NCBI GenBank assembly: GCA_013397795.1
Contig: VZTJ01005907.1
Coordinates: 972,956 to 1,036,955 of the forward strand
Direction of reading: 5' to 3'
From: Orthonyx spaldingii
Taxonomy: Eukaryota > Chordata > Aves > Passeriformes > Orthonychidae
Length of the DNA stretch: 64,000 bases
Of this stretch, positions 26,051 to 38,765 are shown in pieces. Position 1 is the stretch's first letter; each line of letters begins with the position of its first letter. The notes under the pieces were generated by a model. It did not search any database. It worked only from the letters and a program-made list of their open reading frames with translations, and was not told where the DNA came from. Both the position numbers and the translations under genes were made by a program.

Positions 26051-27454
26051 ATGCAAAGGAAGCAGACACAAAAAAGTCCTTCAAATAGAAATCAAGTCAG
26101 GTTAAAGGTTTATAAGTCAGAACAGTATCAGAGAGGAGAACTTTATATGACAAATATCACATCATATGTGGGGAAAATGTGAAGCCAGATGTTTTTGAAT
26201 CTTCAGAAATCACATGTGTTGGCTCTTCTGTACAACTCCTAGGGGAAGGAAGTACTTGTATTTACAGTCTTCTGTTTCCATATTGTTTCTTAAGTTATAT
26301 TTATTGCTTGACAGTGGAAAACTGATCTACACCTGTTATATCTAAATCTCTTATCCTGTTTGAAATATACCAGAGCAGAACATCTATCTGACATTTTAAA
26401 TTAATGAGACAGTTGTGTACTGTCTTTAGCTGTGCCACTGTCAATCAGCTCAATTTTGTTTAATACACTGTGCTCACAAAACGTGTGAAATGTTTTCTAG
26501 ATAAAACGGGAATGCAATCCTGACCTTTTAAAAAGGGTAAAATTTTGATAGTTCATTTGCATTCTTGATATATTTTACTGCTAAGACATATTTAGCACAG
26601 TCTTTAAAATTGAAACTCTTATCAGCGCTAACATAGAATGGAAAGTAAAAGTCAGTAAGAATGTCCCTAAATTAAACTGTATCAGTCTTTCCCACAGTTC
26701 CTGTGATATGTTCCAAATGGATGGCAGTCAGATGGTAATTATAAATCACTGCTTTCAGTTTTCTAACTTGAGCATGATCCAAGATAGACAGTGAACACCT
26801 CTTAAATAGCTTATACTGTCACCTCAAAGACTTCAGGAAGATGTTAGGTTTGCTGTCGTTCTGTAGGATTTACATAGCAAAATCTGAAAAGTGTCTTCTC
26901 ACATCAGGTTTTTTCACCCCTTTGCAATTTGAGAAGGTGTTGGGCAGCATTGGAGACTCTGGAATAATCTTCTGTGAACTCAGGAAGATGGTACTATACT
27001 GTGTCATTCTCAAGTCACATGTGAATTTTTTTTCAGGAACAGCACTAGAAACTTTTCTTAAAGTTATTGGCATTCATGGTGGGGAGTAGGGGGCATCCTG
27101 CTGGGTGTATTTTAGACACTTTTTTGGATCAAATTCTATCTGTCACTAACTCACAGAAATATATTAATACTGCTCAAAGGATCATGTATTGCACTCTTGA
27201 TCTGTGAAAAATATAGACTGGGTATGTTTCCTATTTGCAGTTTCCTCTTCCACAGCTCACAGGATCTTGTTAAATGTTCCAGCCAATTCAGGGTGGAGTA
27301 ATACTAGAACAGCTATAGAATGTGTTGGATACACAAAAATGGAACAGTGAACAGTAGGGACTCTTCCAAAAAGAAGCTTGAGAACATATAAATATATTTC
27401 AAACAAAAGTTCTGAACCTTGTGAAATTTGTGCAACGGCTTAACATTTTACTTT

Positions 27455-27540
27455 GTGACTAATTCTATTTAAATCAATGAGGCTCTTCACAGCATGTAGA
27501 ACTTGACACATACACAAGGCTTTGCAGGATGAGGGCCAAA
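27455..27540. repeat. ancient amniote repeat fragment
   Basis: The order 'AAATCAATGAGGCTCTTCAC', 'ATGTAGAACTTGACACATAC' and 'GGCTTTGCAGGATGAGGGCC' closely follows a dispersed amniote repeat whose usual form is TCAATGGGGCTACTCAC, TAAAGTTAAGCACATGC and CTTTGCAGGATCGGGGCC. It is the best of the four such pieces in the window. I do not know its formal family name with certainty. Confidence 0.55.
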
Positions 27541-29369
27541 TATTTTTTTTAAGAGTGTGACTTGCTTGGAGACATTCCAGAGGGAAAAAAAACCACATGT
27601 GGAGCTCTCTATAAAATTGTTGGCACCATTTTGCTTATTAAATAGACATGAATTCACTCAAACAAAATAAGGTCTAGACATTTATATCAAGTATGTGGAA
27701 GTTTGTGCCTATTCCTAAGTTAAAAAAAGAATAGCAATAATGCTTCTAGATTTGTACGTTGGGTTAAATCCTTGTAAATATTCATTTAGAGTTTTATAAG
27801 CTTCCCTCTCTTACCTATTTTATTATCTTACCTATAGTTCTCCCATCAGGAAAAATGTGCTCTGTTAGCCAGTAAATTGCTGTAAGTTTCGAGCTGACAG
27901 CATGGAAAACAATTTCTATTGTTTACTTTTTTATCATAGATGTGGCAAAATGTAAAATTTCCTATCTTACCTCAGGTTAACTCCATGCTAAGACGAGAAT
28001 TTGTTGTTCAGTTTGCAGCTTGTGTATGGAAGAGCAATATATTCATTTCAGGAACAGAGTCTAATTTCAGATCCATACTGAAGGTGTGATGAAAAGGCGG
28101 ATGCTGGGAGTGTCAGTAGGACTTTTCAAGAGCAAGCCCAATATAGTTCTTGAACTATATAATGGTTGTGAGATGAAAGAAATCATAGAATAGACTTTAC
28201 TGATTTAAGTGGAACTTGTTACATATCTGAAATTATTTATCCCCTAGTAGCTATCATGGCCATGGCCTCAAACTACTTCAGATAAATGTGTCGACATTAT
28301 AGCTCTTCAAGAAAACAGAAATAGTCATTTGGCCCACTGGGAGCTGGACTGCTTGTGGGTAGCTGCTGCCAGCACTTTAAATAAGAGGTCTGGGGAGGCA
28401 CGTGGAACATCTGGCAACAGCAACTACTCTTTTAATCACAAAGGCCACAGGTCACACTGTACCACAGCTCACAAAATCACTGTCACATTTAGCAAAGCAT
28501 GTTTACTTGACCACAAGGTGTCTTAAGGTCAGATTCAAAATCTTCTGCAGATGTAGACAGGAACCCAGCAGGATCTTCACAAGCCCCCAAGTGCTTGTTT
28601 CCAATTGGTTTCTCACTAGGACTGTCTTTGTAGGAATAGTTTAAAACCAGTTAAAAAATATGGCATTAGGTGTCTCAAGGCACACTCTTTTGGACTAAAG
28701 ACAGCCAGATGCTGCATTTGGGTAACTGGTTTTCAGCTACAGTTAGGGCAGTTGTCCCATATCCATACCAAAATCCTCTACTCCTCCTGGTCTGGGGATG
28801 TAGGAGATGTGGATGGGTTAACAGGAAGAATTGCTGCATGAACCAGGTACATTTTAGTGAACAGAATTGCACAGAATGTCTTGGAAGTCTTTTTCATCTC
28901 CTATGGTGTGACAATCCCTGTGGGTTTTTAAACAGAGATAGCACCCCATATATACAGGGAAAAGAATAGTTTCTTCACCAACTGGGCTGGGCTTGATGCT
29001 TCAAAATCATCTTTGCAAGCAAGGATTCCTTCCCTTCTATAGGCATACTTTCCAGAGCAATTTCTGCATTCCTATTTTTAAAAGTTGCACATTTGAAGAT
29101 ATGGGAACACATGCTCTTTGCAAGATAATCTCCAGTTCCTTCTCCACTCCACACTGTCACACTGCTCGAAGCCAATTTTAATGCATTGCTGCAAAGTCTG
29201 TTATAGAAATGTATATAATCTAAATTATGACTTGCCTGAGAAAAAGTGGGGAATGCTGCCAAGAAAGATAATTGCATTTTTAAGGTTTCAGAGTGTTTAG
29301 AGACAGAAGCATTGAATCCAGAGCAATGTCCTTGGAAACTATACAGAAAATACAAGGATCAGCAGAGTA

Positions 29370-29383
29370 GCACTAGATGGCAC
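29370..29383 (+). promoter_or_regulatory. CTCF-like binding motif
   Basis: GCACTAGATGGCAC matches the CTCF core CCASYAGRKGGCRS at 13 of 14 positions; only the first base differs. It points right, while the motif at 16,139 points left. Motif evidence only. Confidence 0.5.
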
Positions 29384-30418
29384 TACAGTAATTTTCACTC
29401 AAAAAGCATAGGCCAAGCTTAGGGAATGATGGACTCGGGTCCAGCTCTAATGGGAAGCTCAGATTTACCATCCAAATTTTACTTGTGTGGCCTGGGGAGA
29501 TTCTGAGGAATATGAGGTGTAGCAGTCTTTCCAAGGATTAAAATATAGAACCTTCAGTTGCTTGGTAAGTGATATAATATGAAGAGTGGACAGCAACCTG
29601 AAATGTTTTAATTTCACAAAGTGAGACCACAAGGCACCTGAAAACCAGTTATGTTCTACTGAATCCGAGGTAAGCATATCGAGATTCAGTACATCAAAAG
29701 GCATCTCACTCAAAAGCACACCAGAAGTGTTAAGCGTCATTTGGGCAACCAGACAGTTCATTGTCTGTCTGCAGGTACAAAGTACCTGTTTATGGTACAG
29801 TGGTTTGTGCCTAAAAATGAAAATTTGACTTCCTGGACCAAAATCACCTAGATTTTGGGACTAGCCTCATAGTTTACATTTCCTGTCACGCCAAGTTAAA
29901 TGCTGGCTGTTGCCAATTTCTTTTAATGTTTTCCACAGGTGGTAGCTAACATCAAAGCTTAAAACATATCTTGTTCTTATAACAGTAAATATAGCTTGTT
30001 TTCTCTAACACACTGATGTGAGAGCTTACTTTTAAGATTTTGCAGAGGTACAGTCTTTAACAGGAATAACCGAGTGATTCTGTAGTTTACATTATCAAAT
30101 ACATATAGGAGCAAATAGTGCCTGTCAAGAAAATCATACTCATTCTTGTAGGCTGAACCACTTTAAACTAAATTCATGTGTTTGTGGCAATGAAAAAAAC
30201 CATGGTCCATCTCAGATTTGAGTTCTAAAACATTGTAGAACCAGATTTATAAATCTCGTAAAGCCTTTAAAAGAAACATCCAAGTGCAGAATATTCACTG
30301 CAATAGCACTACAAGTTATTTTTATAATATAATTATTTTTCTATTATGCATTTCTATGAGTTATATTTTGCCTTCTGTTATACTCCAGGTTGAAATCCTC
30401 AAGGGTAATTATTATCTA

Positions 30419-30455
30419 TTTCACTGGAATCAGTGGGAGTTAGGTATTTCAAAGG
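30419..30455. repeat. ancient amniote repeat fragment
   Basis: 'TTTCACTGGAATCAGTGGGA' followed by GTTAGGTATTTCAAAGG resembles the 'TCAATGGGAGTTAGGCACCT' segment of old amniote dispersed repeats. It is very short and its identity is tentative. Confidence 0.35.
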
Positions 30456-31684
30456 TAGGAAACTCTGACATGCGAATTTTAAGGCAAGTTCAACGTGAGT
30501 GTTTGAGTTTTTTCAAGTAAATCTTGTTCTAGTCATACAGCTACATGTACTTTAGGGATATTGCCAGCTAAAAGGCCATCTACTTGTCAGTTACAAACAA
30601 AAAAAACCTACCAGTACATTCCTTTACAACAAGAATGGTCTTTATCAATGGAAATAGCCTGACTGGAGACAACACAATCGCTTACGTAAATAAGCACTGG
30701 AACCAGTGATATTTGACCATAAGTTGTGCTCCCACACAGCCAATATGTGCAGGTTAACCCCAATGGGCTTTCATCCCAAAAAGAGTGAAGAGGGATAAGA
30801 GCATAAAAATCTAGCATTGCACCCTTGCTTCAAACTGCCAACATTTAAAATAGCATCATTTAGTAATAACTGAGACGCCCCTTGTGCTGGAATTGGACTG
30901 TTTGCCCATGCAAAGCTAAACCTGTGGTAAAGATGAGAGACATATGATGTGCAAAAACACTTTAAACTGTCTCTTTTAGTCATGAGCTGCTGCTCTTTGA
31001 AACAATTCGTGTGTGGTTCTGAGCACATCCTAAGAAAATGTGCTGGTTGTCCTACTTCTTCTAATGTGTTCTCTAATAAGGGCTCATTTTAATCTGTGCT
31101 TTAAATCTCCTTTAATCTGGTCATGGCTTCACACTTTGAGATGTACCCCTGAGGCCTCCTCTCACCTCAGAAGAGGCTTGAAAACAACCATAACTTGCTG
31201 CTTGCTTTCTCAGACATGTCTATGACTATATTCCTGGAGTCCATGTTGGTCCTGATAGACATTGCAGACTCCATCCTGGATGCAAAAATGGTCTGTGTAG
31301 ATGGCAATGAAGAGTGACACTCTCGGAAATGAAGTGAAGGTCTGATGAGACATGCAGTTTGTTGTTCCCTTTTTGCAACCTGGGTAACTTAACCAAAGTC
31401 AATCCCAACAACGCATTTGAAGTCCAAAACAGCATCTCTAAAAGATCCCCAACAATGTGGTATGCCTGTGGGAAACAACAACAGTGCCCCAAAGCTCACT
31501 GTTTTCTTTGTCACTCCACCAGAACAGGGTGACACAAGAGGTTGAAGAAGCAGTGCCTGGCCTTACCTTGAGCAAGGCCAGCCCCAGTGGAGGTGTATCA
31601 CTGCCCAGCTGTGCAGGCTTGGGAAGAGGACTATGCTTGCCAGATGTGCTGGGTGCATTGCTAATGACATTGCCAAACCACTCT

Positions 31685-31713
31685 GTGGGTGTGGGTGTGG
31701 GTGTGTGTGTGTG
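31685..31713. repeat. GT / GGGTGT microsatellite
   Basis: Three GTGGGT units run into GT dinucleotides. There are three GGG tracts with 3-base spacers, one short of a canonical quadruplex. Confidence 0.85.
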
Positions 31714-34700
31714 AAGCAGGAGATCCAGGAGTTGTCTTGCCTGGCTCTATTGCCAGGTAACTTGCCTAAATTAAACCTATGCTCTCTTTGTGTCAATGGC
31801 AAGGTAGGTAGGCTAATAAATATATTCTGTTCTAACCTAGGAGATAAGGCTTAGAAAACTAATTTAGAAAGTTATTAGCTACTATTTGGTTAGCTGAACA
31901 TGTGATAAAAGTCGCCCCTCCTTTAAAACATAAGTCAGACTATTGTGAAATATTTTCAAAATATAGCACATTTAAGACAATTTCATTCCCTTCTAGGTTT
32001 AAAATACACATCTAAAACTTTCCTGACTTCTTTGTCTATTGTTCTGAATTTTGTCCCTCTTCCCTTCCAACCTAGCCTGTTTCACTCCTCCTCAGACAGC
32101 CTGGGCTTCCTGGGGATCACCATAATGCTGCTGGCCTTATTGAGATTCTTGGTGGTTAGCTGGCAGCCTTCAGAAATCACATTAATAACCACTAACACCA
32201 ACCATTACTGATTATAATCAGATTTTTATGAGAGTAAAATATCTAAATCCTAAATCCTGCATTACTGATCTTCAGTACTTTGAAAACATGGAACAAGTTC
32301 AAAACTTCTTTGCTGCAAATGTGGAAATCTCCAAGTGGAGTGAAGCCACCAACCAGAATGTCTCCCAAACCACCTCCTGGTAGGCACTGCCACAGAGGAA
32401 TACAGCCTGCACAGATATTCTTGGGGACTGTCCAGCTGCTTTGATTTATACTCAAATTATGCTGACAATCAAGTGACCTGGAGAACAAAGAGATTTTTTA
32501 AAGCAATTTTGTAGGTTGTTCAGTAAAATCCTTGGTTGGTGTAATGTAATCCTGGTGATGCTGGTGTCAGGTGTCATTTACACACAATTTTGCTTCACGT
32601 CTCTCTAATTAATGGTGATTTCTGCAGATTAAAAGTGCTCTTACCAGTGCTGAAAGCCAGTCTTTCATATTGAATCATGGAAGGCATGGTCTGCCAATCC
32701 TGCAATACAGTGGCCAGTCAGAGGGATTGAGCACTGAAAATACAAACCTGGCATGCATCTGGGTGGCATTAACTAGGCTTCAACCGAACCTCTTCCTACT
32801 GTTGCTGTGGCCTGAAAAATTGTGCAAATGCATTGCTGCTGAAGCAAGGAAGGAAAACGAAACAAGACCAGAGAGCAGAACCACCAGCTCACATTAGTAT
32901 TCTGCCCTGGTGAAATACACCAGATCCTTCAGACTAAATAGGCACAAGCAAAGGTCTCCTCGGGAATATAGCTGCTTGAATAGGAATGGCTCTAATCTCA
33001 GCAGTGCCACAAATCTGCTTTGAGAAAAGGAATTTTGGGACACTTTAAATTTTTAACTGTTCCTCATTTTCTGTGAAACAGCACTGTGCCTTAGGCCACT
33101 CTAATAACATTTCTGGCTTGCTCTGCTGTAACAATCTGTAAAAACTCATCTAGTCAGATGATTTGGAGTTTAATATCAAATTGCTTTGGAGAACATTCAT
33201 GGTTGGAAGTGCATAATAATATGTTTTATTATTGCTGTGAAAAAAAAAAAAGAAAAGAAAAGCTGGAAGAGGTTTGCTTTCATCCATTGGGGAGCTCTGC
33301 TTTGTTATTACATTCTGTGCAATGATAATTAATGATTCTACAACCAGCACTAAAAAAATGTGCCCTGGCTAAAATTTTCAAAAGTAAGTAATGATTTGGG
33401 GTTTCTTTGCTTTTATGTATTCAATTTGAAATACCTTGAAGAGCGACCTGGTTTTCGGAAAATGCTAAGCACTGATTTTCTGCAAATGGTCCAGCTTCCT
33501 CTCAAAATCTTCAGACCCTGTCATTTTAAGACCATGGCAGATACTGTTTACTGGTGACCAAAGTATGCCAGTTCATGAATTAGTAACAGAGCACCAGATT
33601 AGATCACAAATAAATCAATTTCAAAGGAAAATATTTTAAAATTATACCTTCCTTGCACCTGCAAGAACAGACTTCTCGACTCTTGGGTTGATTGGAAGTT
33701 ACTTAATGCACAAACAAACAAGGAAAAGAGGGTAAGCTAGGGACTGGTTCTAGCAGTTGCTTTGTATTACTCAGTAAAAGAAAGATCAAGAATGCATTCT
33801 ACAGTCTTGGGTGGTGCTTGGACATGTCAGAGTACTTTTGAATGTCACTGCATGTGTTGTGCCTGCCTGAAGCTGTCCTGGAGCCTGGCTGTCCTTTTTT
33901 TGGCAGGAGGACTCACTATTAACACCTATGCAAAGTGGAGACACCTGCAACTAAATCAGAAAGTTGTTGTTGATGACCAAATCAGCCTTGATGTCAATGC
34001 TTATTCAAGGTACAGAACAATGGAGAAAGGAGCATCATAGATATTCTTATTTCATCCACCCAAATGACTCAGCTTCCAAAAAAATCAGAAAGGCTCCTAG
34101 GTCTTTTCCCCACTCACTCAGCTGCAGTGGAGCAGACAGAGGAAAGCAAAGGACTGAAGGAGAAAGCAAATAATCAACCCCTTCTGAGGTCCTCCTTCAC
34201 CACAGTGATTACACTGGGGTATCCTTATTTCATGCCCCTCTATTTTTTGTCATGTTCTGTTAGCCCAGATTAAAAATACTTGGACCTGTATCTTCCAGCT
34301 TGGTCCAGTCCTTTTACCAGACTTGCCTTTTCTTTGAAGGGCAGTCCCTGGCCAGGGCAGGTGTGCTAGATGTTCAGGTCAACATTTCAAGAATATATTT
34401 CTCTTCTGATGCCTGAGGTTCTTGCATTTATAAGTGCAAACTTGCCTCCTATCTATTTAGGCAAGATAGAATTTTTGGTTCTGTAAAATTAATGTGAGTC
34501 TGCTTGTGAACAACCAGATCACCGTGCTGCAACTGACTTCACATGCAGTCAAAACTGCCATAGGTCAGTGAAGGCAAAGCAGGGCAGCATTTGGTAGGTG
34601 AAGGTGCCCAGCAGGAGCTGGTTGGCCTGCAGATGAGGGCTCCTCCATTCTTAATCCTGAAGCTGTGCCATGTTGGGATTGTTTGTGTTCGATTAGACAC

Positions 34701-36792
34701 CAGACAAGACTCTGCATTTACTCTACCTTTCCCAGGATTGTCCACTTTCACTTTGCAGAGGTCTCTGTCCCTATTGCAAGTCCCTCTTGTCAAATCTTAT
34801 CGTTTATCTAGTACATGCTCATCAGCCTTTTGCTTCAAGGTGTCCTTTGCTGACAGGATTTATCCACAGACACCAAGATTTCCTCAGCAGGATAATGAAA
34901 GGGGTTATTCTTTTACCTCCGCTCTCTTTCCTTGCTATTATCTTAGATTTTCCATCACTAATTATTCCTCTCTGCCTGGCTGAAGGAGAGAGTAGTGTTC
35001 ATCTCACTCTGAATGGAAAAAGCCTGGAAGTAAGGAGGCAGCATCAAATGCTCACACTTCTGATGAGTGCTCTGATTCCCCTGGGCAATCCTCTGGCTGT
35101 GTGTCACTATGGCCTAGAAAAAGCACCCTAGCACAGGAAATTCCTACCATTGTAGCTGCACCTCAGTTCCACAGTCACACTGATTTCTGGGCACAGATGC
35201 TGGGTGTACAGAGAAAGCTGCTTGCAACATCAGCCAGAATTGAAAGGGTGGTCCTTTGCCTTGCTGAACTCCAATTCAGTTTTACAACCCCGGTACATGG
35301 CTGATGCTGTTAGAAGTGAGGGGAGAACATGTACATTAACTAACTTCATCAAACTTTATTAAATTCCATCTGGAATTAAAAAGTTTTATTTAAGGTCTAT
35401 GCCTGCATTTGCTTTCTCAGAATTGGTCTAGGCTGCAGAGAGAATAAACTCTGGAGAAGGGAGTGGGAGAGAGTGCTTGGGGCCGGAGCTGCAGAGGTTG
35501 CCAGGGTCAGACAATTCGCAACATAGAAGCAGGATCAGCCAGGGACACACGGAAAGGCAATGATCCAGCAGATGTGGGCTAAGGAAACATGGTTAATGTG
35601 GCAGCTCAGGGCTGGTGAAGGAACCACGGTGGCCCATAGCACAGAAAGTGGGCAGCGTCACCCAGGAGTGGCAGACTGAGGGCACTGTGCACAGCATGCC
35701 CTGCAGCGCTGCATTGTTGGCAGCACACACCCCAGGCTGGCGGCATGCCTGGGAAATAAACACTGAAAGATGAAAGCAAGCCAATGTGGGAGGTAGCAGC
35801 TGGCTCAGTTTCCAGCCTCTGATCACCTTCTTCCAAGTGGTGTTTCCTCACAGCATCCCCTTGTCCTCCTACAAGGCATGGATCATTGCCCTCCATCAGG
35901 CAAATTAATTGCCTTAGGAAAGAAGGGATTGCCCAAAAATTTCCCCAGGGAATTACTTTTCATTCAAGGGTGTGTGATCACCCTGAGAAAGGAGGTGATC
36001 TGATTTCTTCCAATAGGCTCATTGCAGCCTGACAATCTGGTGCTCCCAAAACAGTCCATGGCTTTTCATAATCTTCTCAGTCTTACTGACAGAGCTCTTC
36101 AGATGTCCCTTCCAACACATTAGCACAAAAAAACCACAGCAAGTGCCATCATGCTTTGAGGGCTCAGAGCTGGTCCCTTGCACCAATGCTTCCTCACAAA
36201 GTCACAGTAGGTCCTACAGCTGTGTGGGTCAGGTTGGTGAAGGCCAGGCATGATAACCACCAACTGCACAGTCTCTGTCCTCCTGAGCTCTGCCCACAGC
36301 CTAGCTCTGCTGGTATTAGGAATTTTTTTTTGTTGTTTATAGGACGTAGCAGGCTGTTTCCTTTCTTTTCCGCCATGCTACTATCAGATTTTCAAAATGA
36401 AACAATGTTGATTATCTCCCTCCACCCAGTTACAAGTTCTTTGCCCAAGCACCAGGCCATAATGGCAGGTGTTTTCATTAGATGAAAACTGTTGCTGAAC
36501 CTTAATCCTGACAAAAATGGTAATATCAAGAGGACCTGCTCTACAAATATGAAGAGACATAGCAAATCTGAGGGTTTATATTACTAAAACTTTATACTTC
36601 TGATAAGTTACAGGTATCTGGCATAAAAATATTTACTGCATACTGGAAATTAAAATGCTACTGTTTGCTACAAAATTAATTAAAGCGTGAAACAGCCTAT
36701 AGGTCGAAGTTAAAACTGACTTATGGAACTTTTATACAACTGGAGTTACTATTGGATAACTGCAGAAAAGACTGTTGTGGTTTAACCCCTGG

Positions 36793-37245
36793 CTTCATCC
36801 TCTTTATATCCTCCCTTCAGGTATTTATACACATAGATGAGATCTTCTTCTAAGCCGTCTCTTCTCCAGCCAGAAGAGCCCCATCTCCTCCAGCCCCTCT
36901 TCACAGGAGAGGTGCTCCAATCCCCTAATATCCTAGTGACCCTCTGTTGAACTCTCTCCAGAAGCTTTGTATCTCCCTTGTACGGGGGAGCTCAGGTTCA
37001 GCCTCACCAGTGCTAAAGAGAGGAGCAGAATCAACTCCCTCATTCTGCTTGCAACGTGCAGCCCAGGATACTGTTATCCTTCTCTGCAGCAAGGGCATGT
37101 TACTGGCTCATGTTCAACTTGGTGCCCACCAGGACCCTCAGGTCCTTCTCACAAAGCTGCTGAGCCCCCTGCATGTACAGGCGCCTGGGGCTGCTGCTCC
37201 CCAGGTGCAGGACTTTGCATTTCCTTATGTTGAACTGCTAGCTAG
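36793..37245 (-). mobile_element. CR1 LINE fragment, antisense (copy A)
   Basis: The reverse complement of the internal 3' part of CR1: 'TATTTATACACATAGATGAG', 'AGGAGAGGTGCTCCAATCCC', 'GTTGAACTCTCTCCAGAAGC', then the TTGTACGGGGGAGC, 'GGCTCATGTTCAACTTGGTG' and 'CCCAGGTGCAGGACTTTGC' blocks in the usual order. The frame at 36,947-37,372 is a by-product of this repeat. The terminal ~300 bp of CR1 are missing at the left, where the copy ends abruptly near 36,793. Confidence 0.85.
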
Positions 37246-37599
37246 ATCCTGGCAATGCTGGCTCTATATTTATTTTGCCTGTTGTTGCTACTTGTTAGCA
37301 CATTCTTTCTTGCACTGTTTACGTAGGACTGCCAAGTGGCAATTTAGCTGCATTTGTGCAGGGTGCACATGAATCCTTCATGACTGCTACCCTGCTCTAG
37401 AAATGTAAATTCACACATTGGCCTCATCGTATCATTTTGAATGCAACTAACATCATTTATGTATGTTTCATTATATTTTTCATCCTCTTCCAAGGTGCAG
37501 AATTGCTTATAGAATGTATTATTTAATCTCTGGGGGGTTTTTTTTGCTGGTAATGTATATGCTAGACTGTGTTCTGGAGGCTGAAGTATTTTAAGGTGT
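37246..37599. other. spacer between two CR1 copies
   Basis: About 350 bases of unrecognised AT-rich sequence. It includes a mixed G6/T8 run near 37,532-37,545. Confidence 0.5.
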
Positions 37600-38155
37600 C
37601 TCTTCTTCAAGCTAACCCAGGGTGGCTACCTCAGACTTTCCTCACAGGGCAAGTGCTGCACCTTCCCCTGGACCACTTGGTGGCTTCCACTGAACTTGTT
37701 TCAGTTTGTTGAGATTTTCCTTGCATTTTGGGACCCAAAACTGGACACACTATTCCACATGTAGCTGAGCAGAAATAAATAATCACTTTATTTGGCCTAC
37801 TGGCTACGCTTCCAATGGTATGACCTGGGATGCTCTTGGTCTCCTTTGCTGCCAGGACACACTGCTGGCTTATGGCCAGCCTGCTGTCCACCCTGTACTA
37901 TTGCAGAGGCCTGTTCCTTCCCTAGTGCTGGACTTGTCGAATTTCCTTGTATTTGTCCTTGCTGAGTTTTACAGACTTCCTGTCATGTCATTCCCCCAAC
38001 CGGTCTAGATCCGTTTAAATGGCAGCTCTGTCCTTCAGCACTCCCACTGTTCCCGTTTTTGCACCACCTGCAAACTTGCTGAGCACACATTCCATCTCCT
38101 CCTCAAAGGTCTCTGAGAAAGATGTCAGAGAACCGGCCCCTGCTATTCTCTGCTT
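37600..38155 (-). mobile_element. CR1 LINE fragment, antisense (copy B)
   Basis: A second reverse-oriented CR1 piece with the blocks GGGACCCAAAACTGGACACA, 'GCCTGCTGTCCACCCTGTAC', 'GTCTAGATCCGTTTAAATGG', 'CACCACCTGCAAACTTGCTG' and AGAACCGGCCCC. Its first part is homologous to copy A, so these are two insertions and not one split element. It is more diverged than copy A and ends about 350 bases left of the CpG island. The short frames within it are repeat-derived. Confidence 0.8.
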
Positions 38156-38499
38156 GCTGCTGCCTTCCAGTAGAGCAAACCCATGGACCCTTCCCTCGCA
38201 GCCTGACATCTATGCATCTGTCCCCACCTGAGTGTCCACCCTCCGCACTGCAGCGTCCCAGTGTGTCTGCCAGACACAGGAAGATGCGATGCGCTCTGTT
38301 ACTTGGAATACCAGCTGTCTTTTTGCGCTGATGCAGCAGCGAGCCATTCCTTCGTCCGACGTGATCGGATGTTACTTCACCTGCACTTAGGCCAAGCCAT
38401 GGCTTTGCTCCCCATTATATGGAGGAAGGGAGAGGAAACTGTTTCTAATGGGGTATTAGGCCAATACCGACGTGTCTCCAAGGCTCTCCATGCCTAAAC
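38156..38499. other. left shoulder of the CpG island
   Basis: CpG dinucleotides become frequent from about 38,280 (for example GATGCGATGCGC and CGTCCGACGTGATCGG) although the sequence is not yet GC-dense. No promoter box or exon can be assigned. Confidence 0.5.
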
Positions 38500-38666
38500 T
38501 TTTGCTGCTCCCATCAGCGTACAAGGAGCTGCCTGACTCCCGCAGGCGCAACGCCGAGGCGGTCCCTGCCTGCGCAGCATCCGGCCGCCTTGGGAGCTCC
38601 GCTCGGAGAAGCCAACCTCCCACGGCCGTTCCGCCTGTGACGCCGAGTGTCACGGGGAATTCCGGC

Positions 38667-38687
38667 GGGGCGGAGCGGGGCGGGGGC
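38667..38687 (+). promoter_or_regulatory. two adjacent Sp1-type GC boxes
   Basis: GGGGCGGAGC and GGGGCGGGGGC lie directly next to each other, about 70-90 bases upstream of the first CCAAGATGG element, a normal spacing for Sp/KLF sites in TATA-less promoters. Confidence 0.7.
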
Positions 38688-38737
38688 TCTGCTCGGCCGC
38701 CCCTTCCCCACCGCCCGCTGCCGCCCGCCCGCCCCCA

Positions 38738-38743
38738 CACGTG
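38738..38743. promoter_or_regulatory. CACGTG E-box
   Basis: Palindromic CACGTG in the context ACACGTGAC, a typical USF/MYC/TFE-family site, placed 14 bases upstream of the first CCAAGATGG element. The factor cannot be told from sequence. Confidence 0.6.
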
Positions 38744-38756
38744 ACTCCGCCCGGAC

Positions 38757-38765
38757 CCAAGATGG
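38757..38765 (+). promoter_or_regulatory. YY1-type start-site element 1
   Basis: CCAAGATGG continuing into CCGC gives the strong YY1 form AAGATGGCCGC, known to sit at or just downstream of start sites of housekeeping genes in this orientation. It supports plus-strand initiation nearby. Confidence 0.65.

Larger units (their letters stand above)
26051..36772. other. non-coding DNA
   Basis: Long stretch without a supportable gene. It contains two ancient repeat pieces (27,455 and 30,419), a CTCF-like motif (29,370), a poly-A-rich patch at 33,240-33,262 and a GT/GGGT microsatellite (31,685). The 35,440-35,880 part is richer in G+C with overlapping frames on the minus strand, but no splice structure or known protein was seen. 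Confidence 0.5.

Noticed and set aside
28190..28215. AATCATAGAATAGACT, resembling the CR1 3' tail
   Set aside because: The adjacent sequence does not continue into CR1 blocks in either direction, so it is probably a chance match.
31685..31713. G-quadruplex candidate in the GGGTGT repeat
   Set aside because: Only three GGG tracts are present. The fourth is missing, so it is recorded simply as a microsatellite.
36947..37372. 141-codon plus-strand frame
   Set aside because: It lies almost wholly in antisense CR1 copy A; the peptide is translated repeat.
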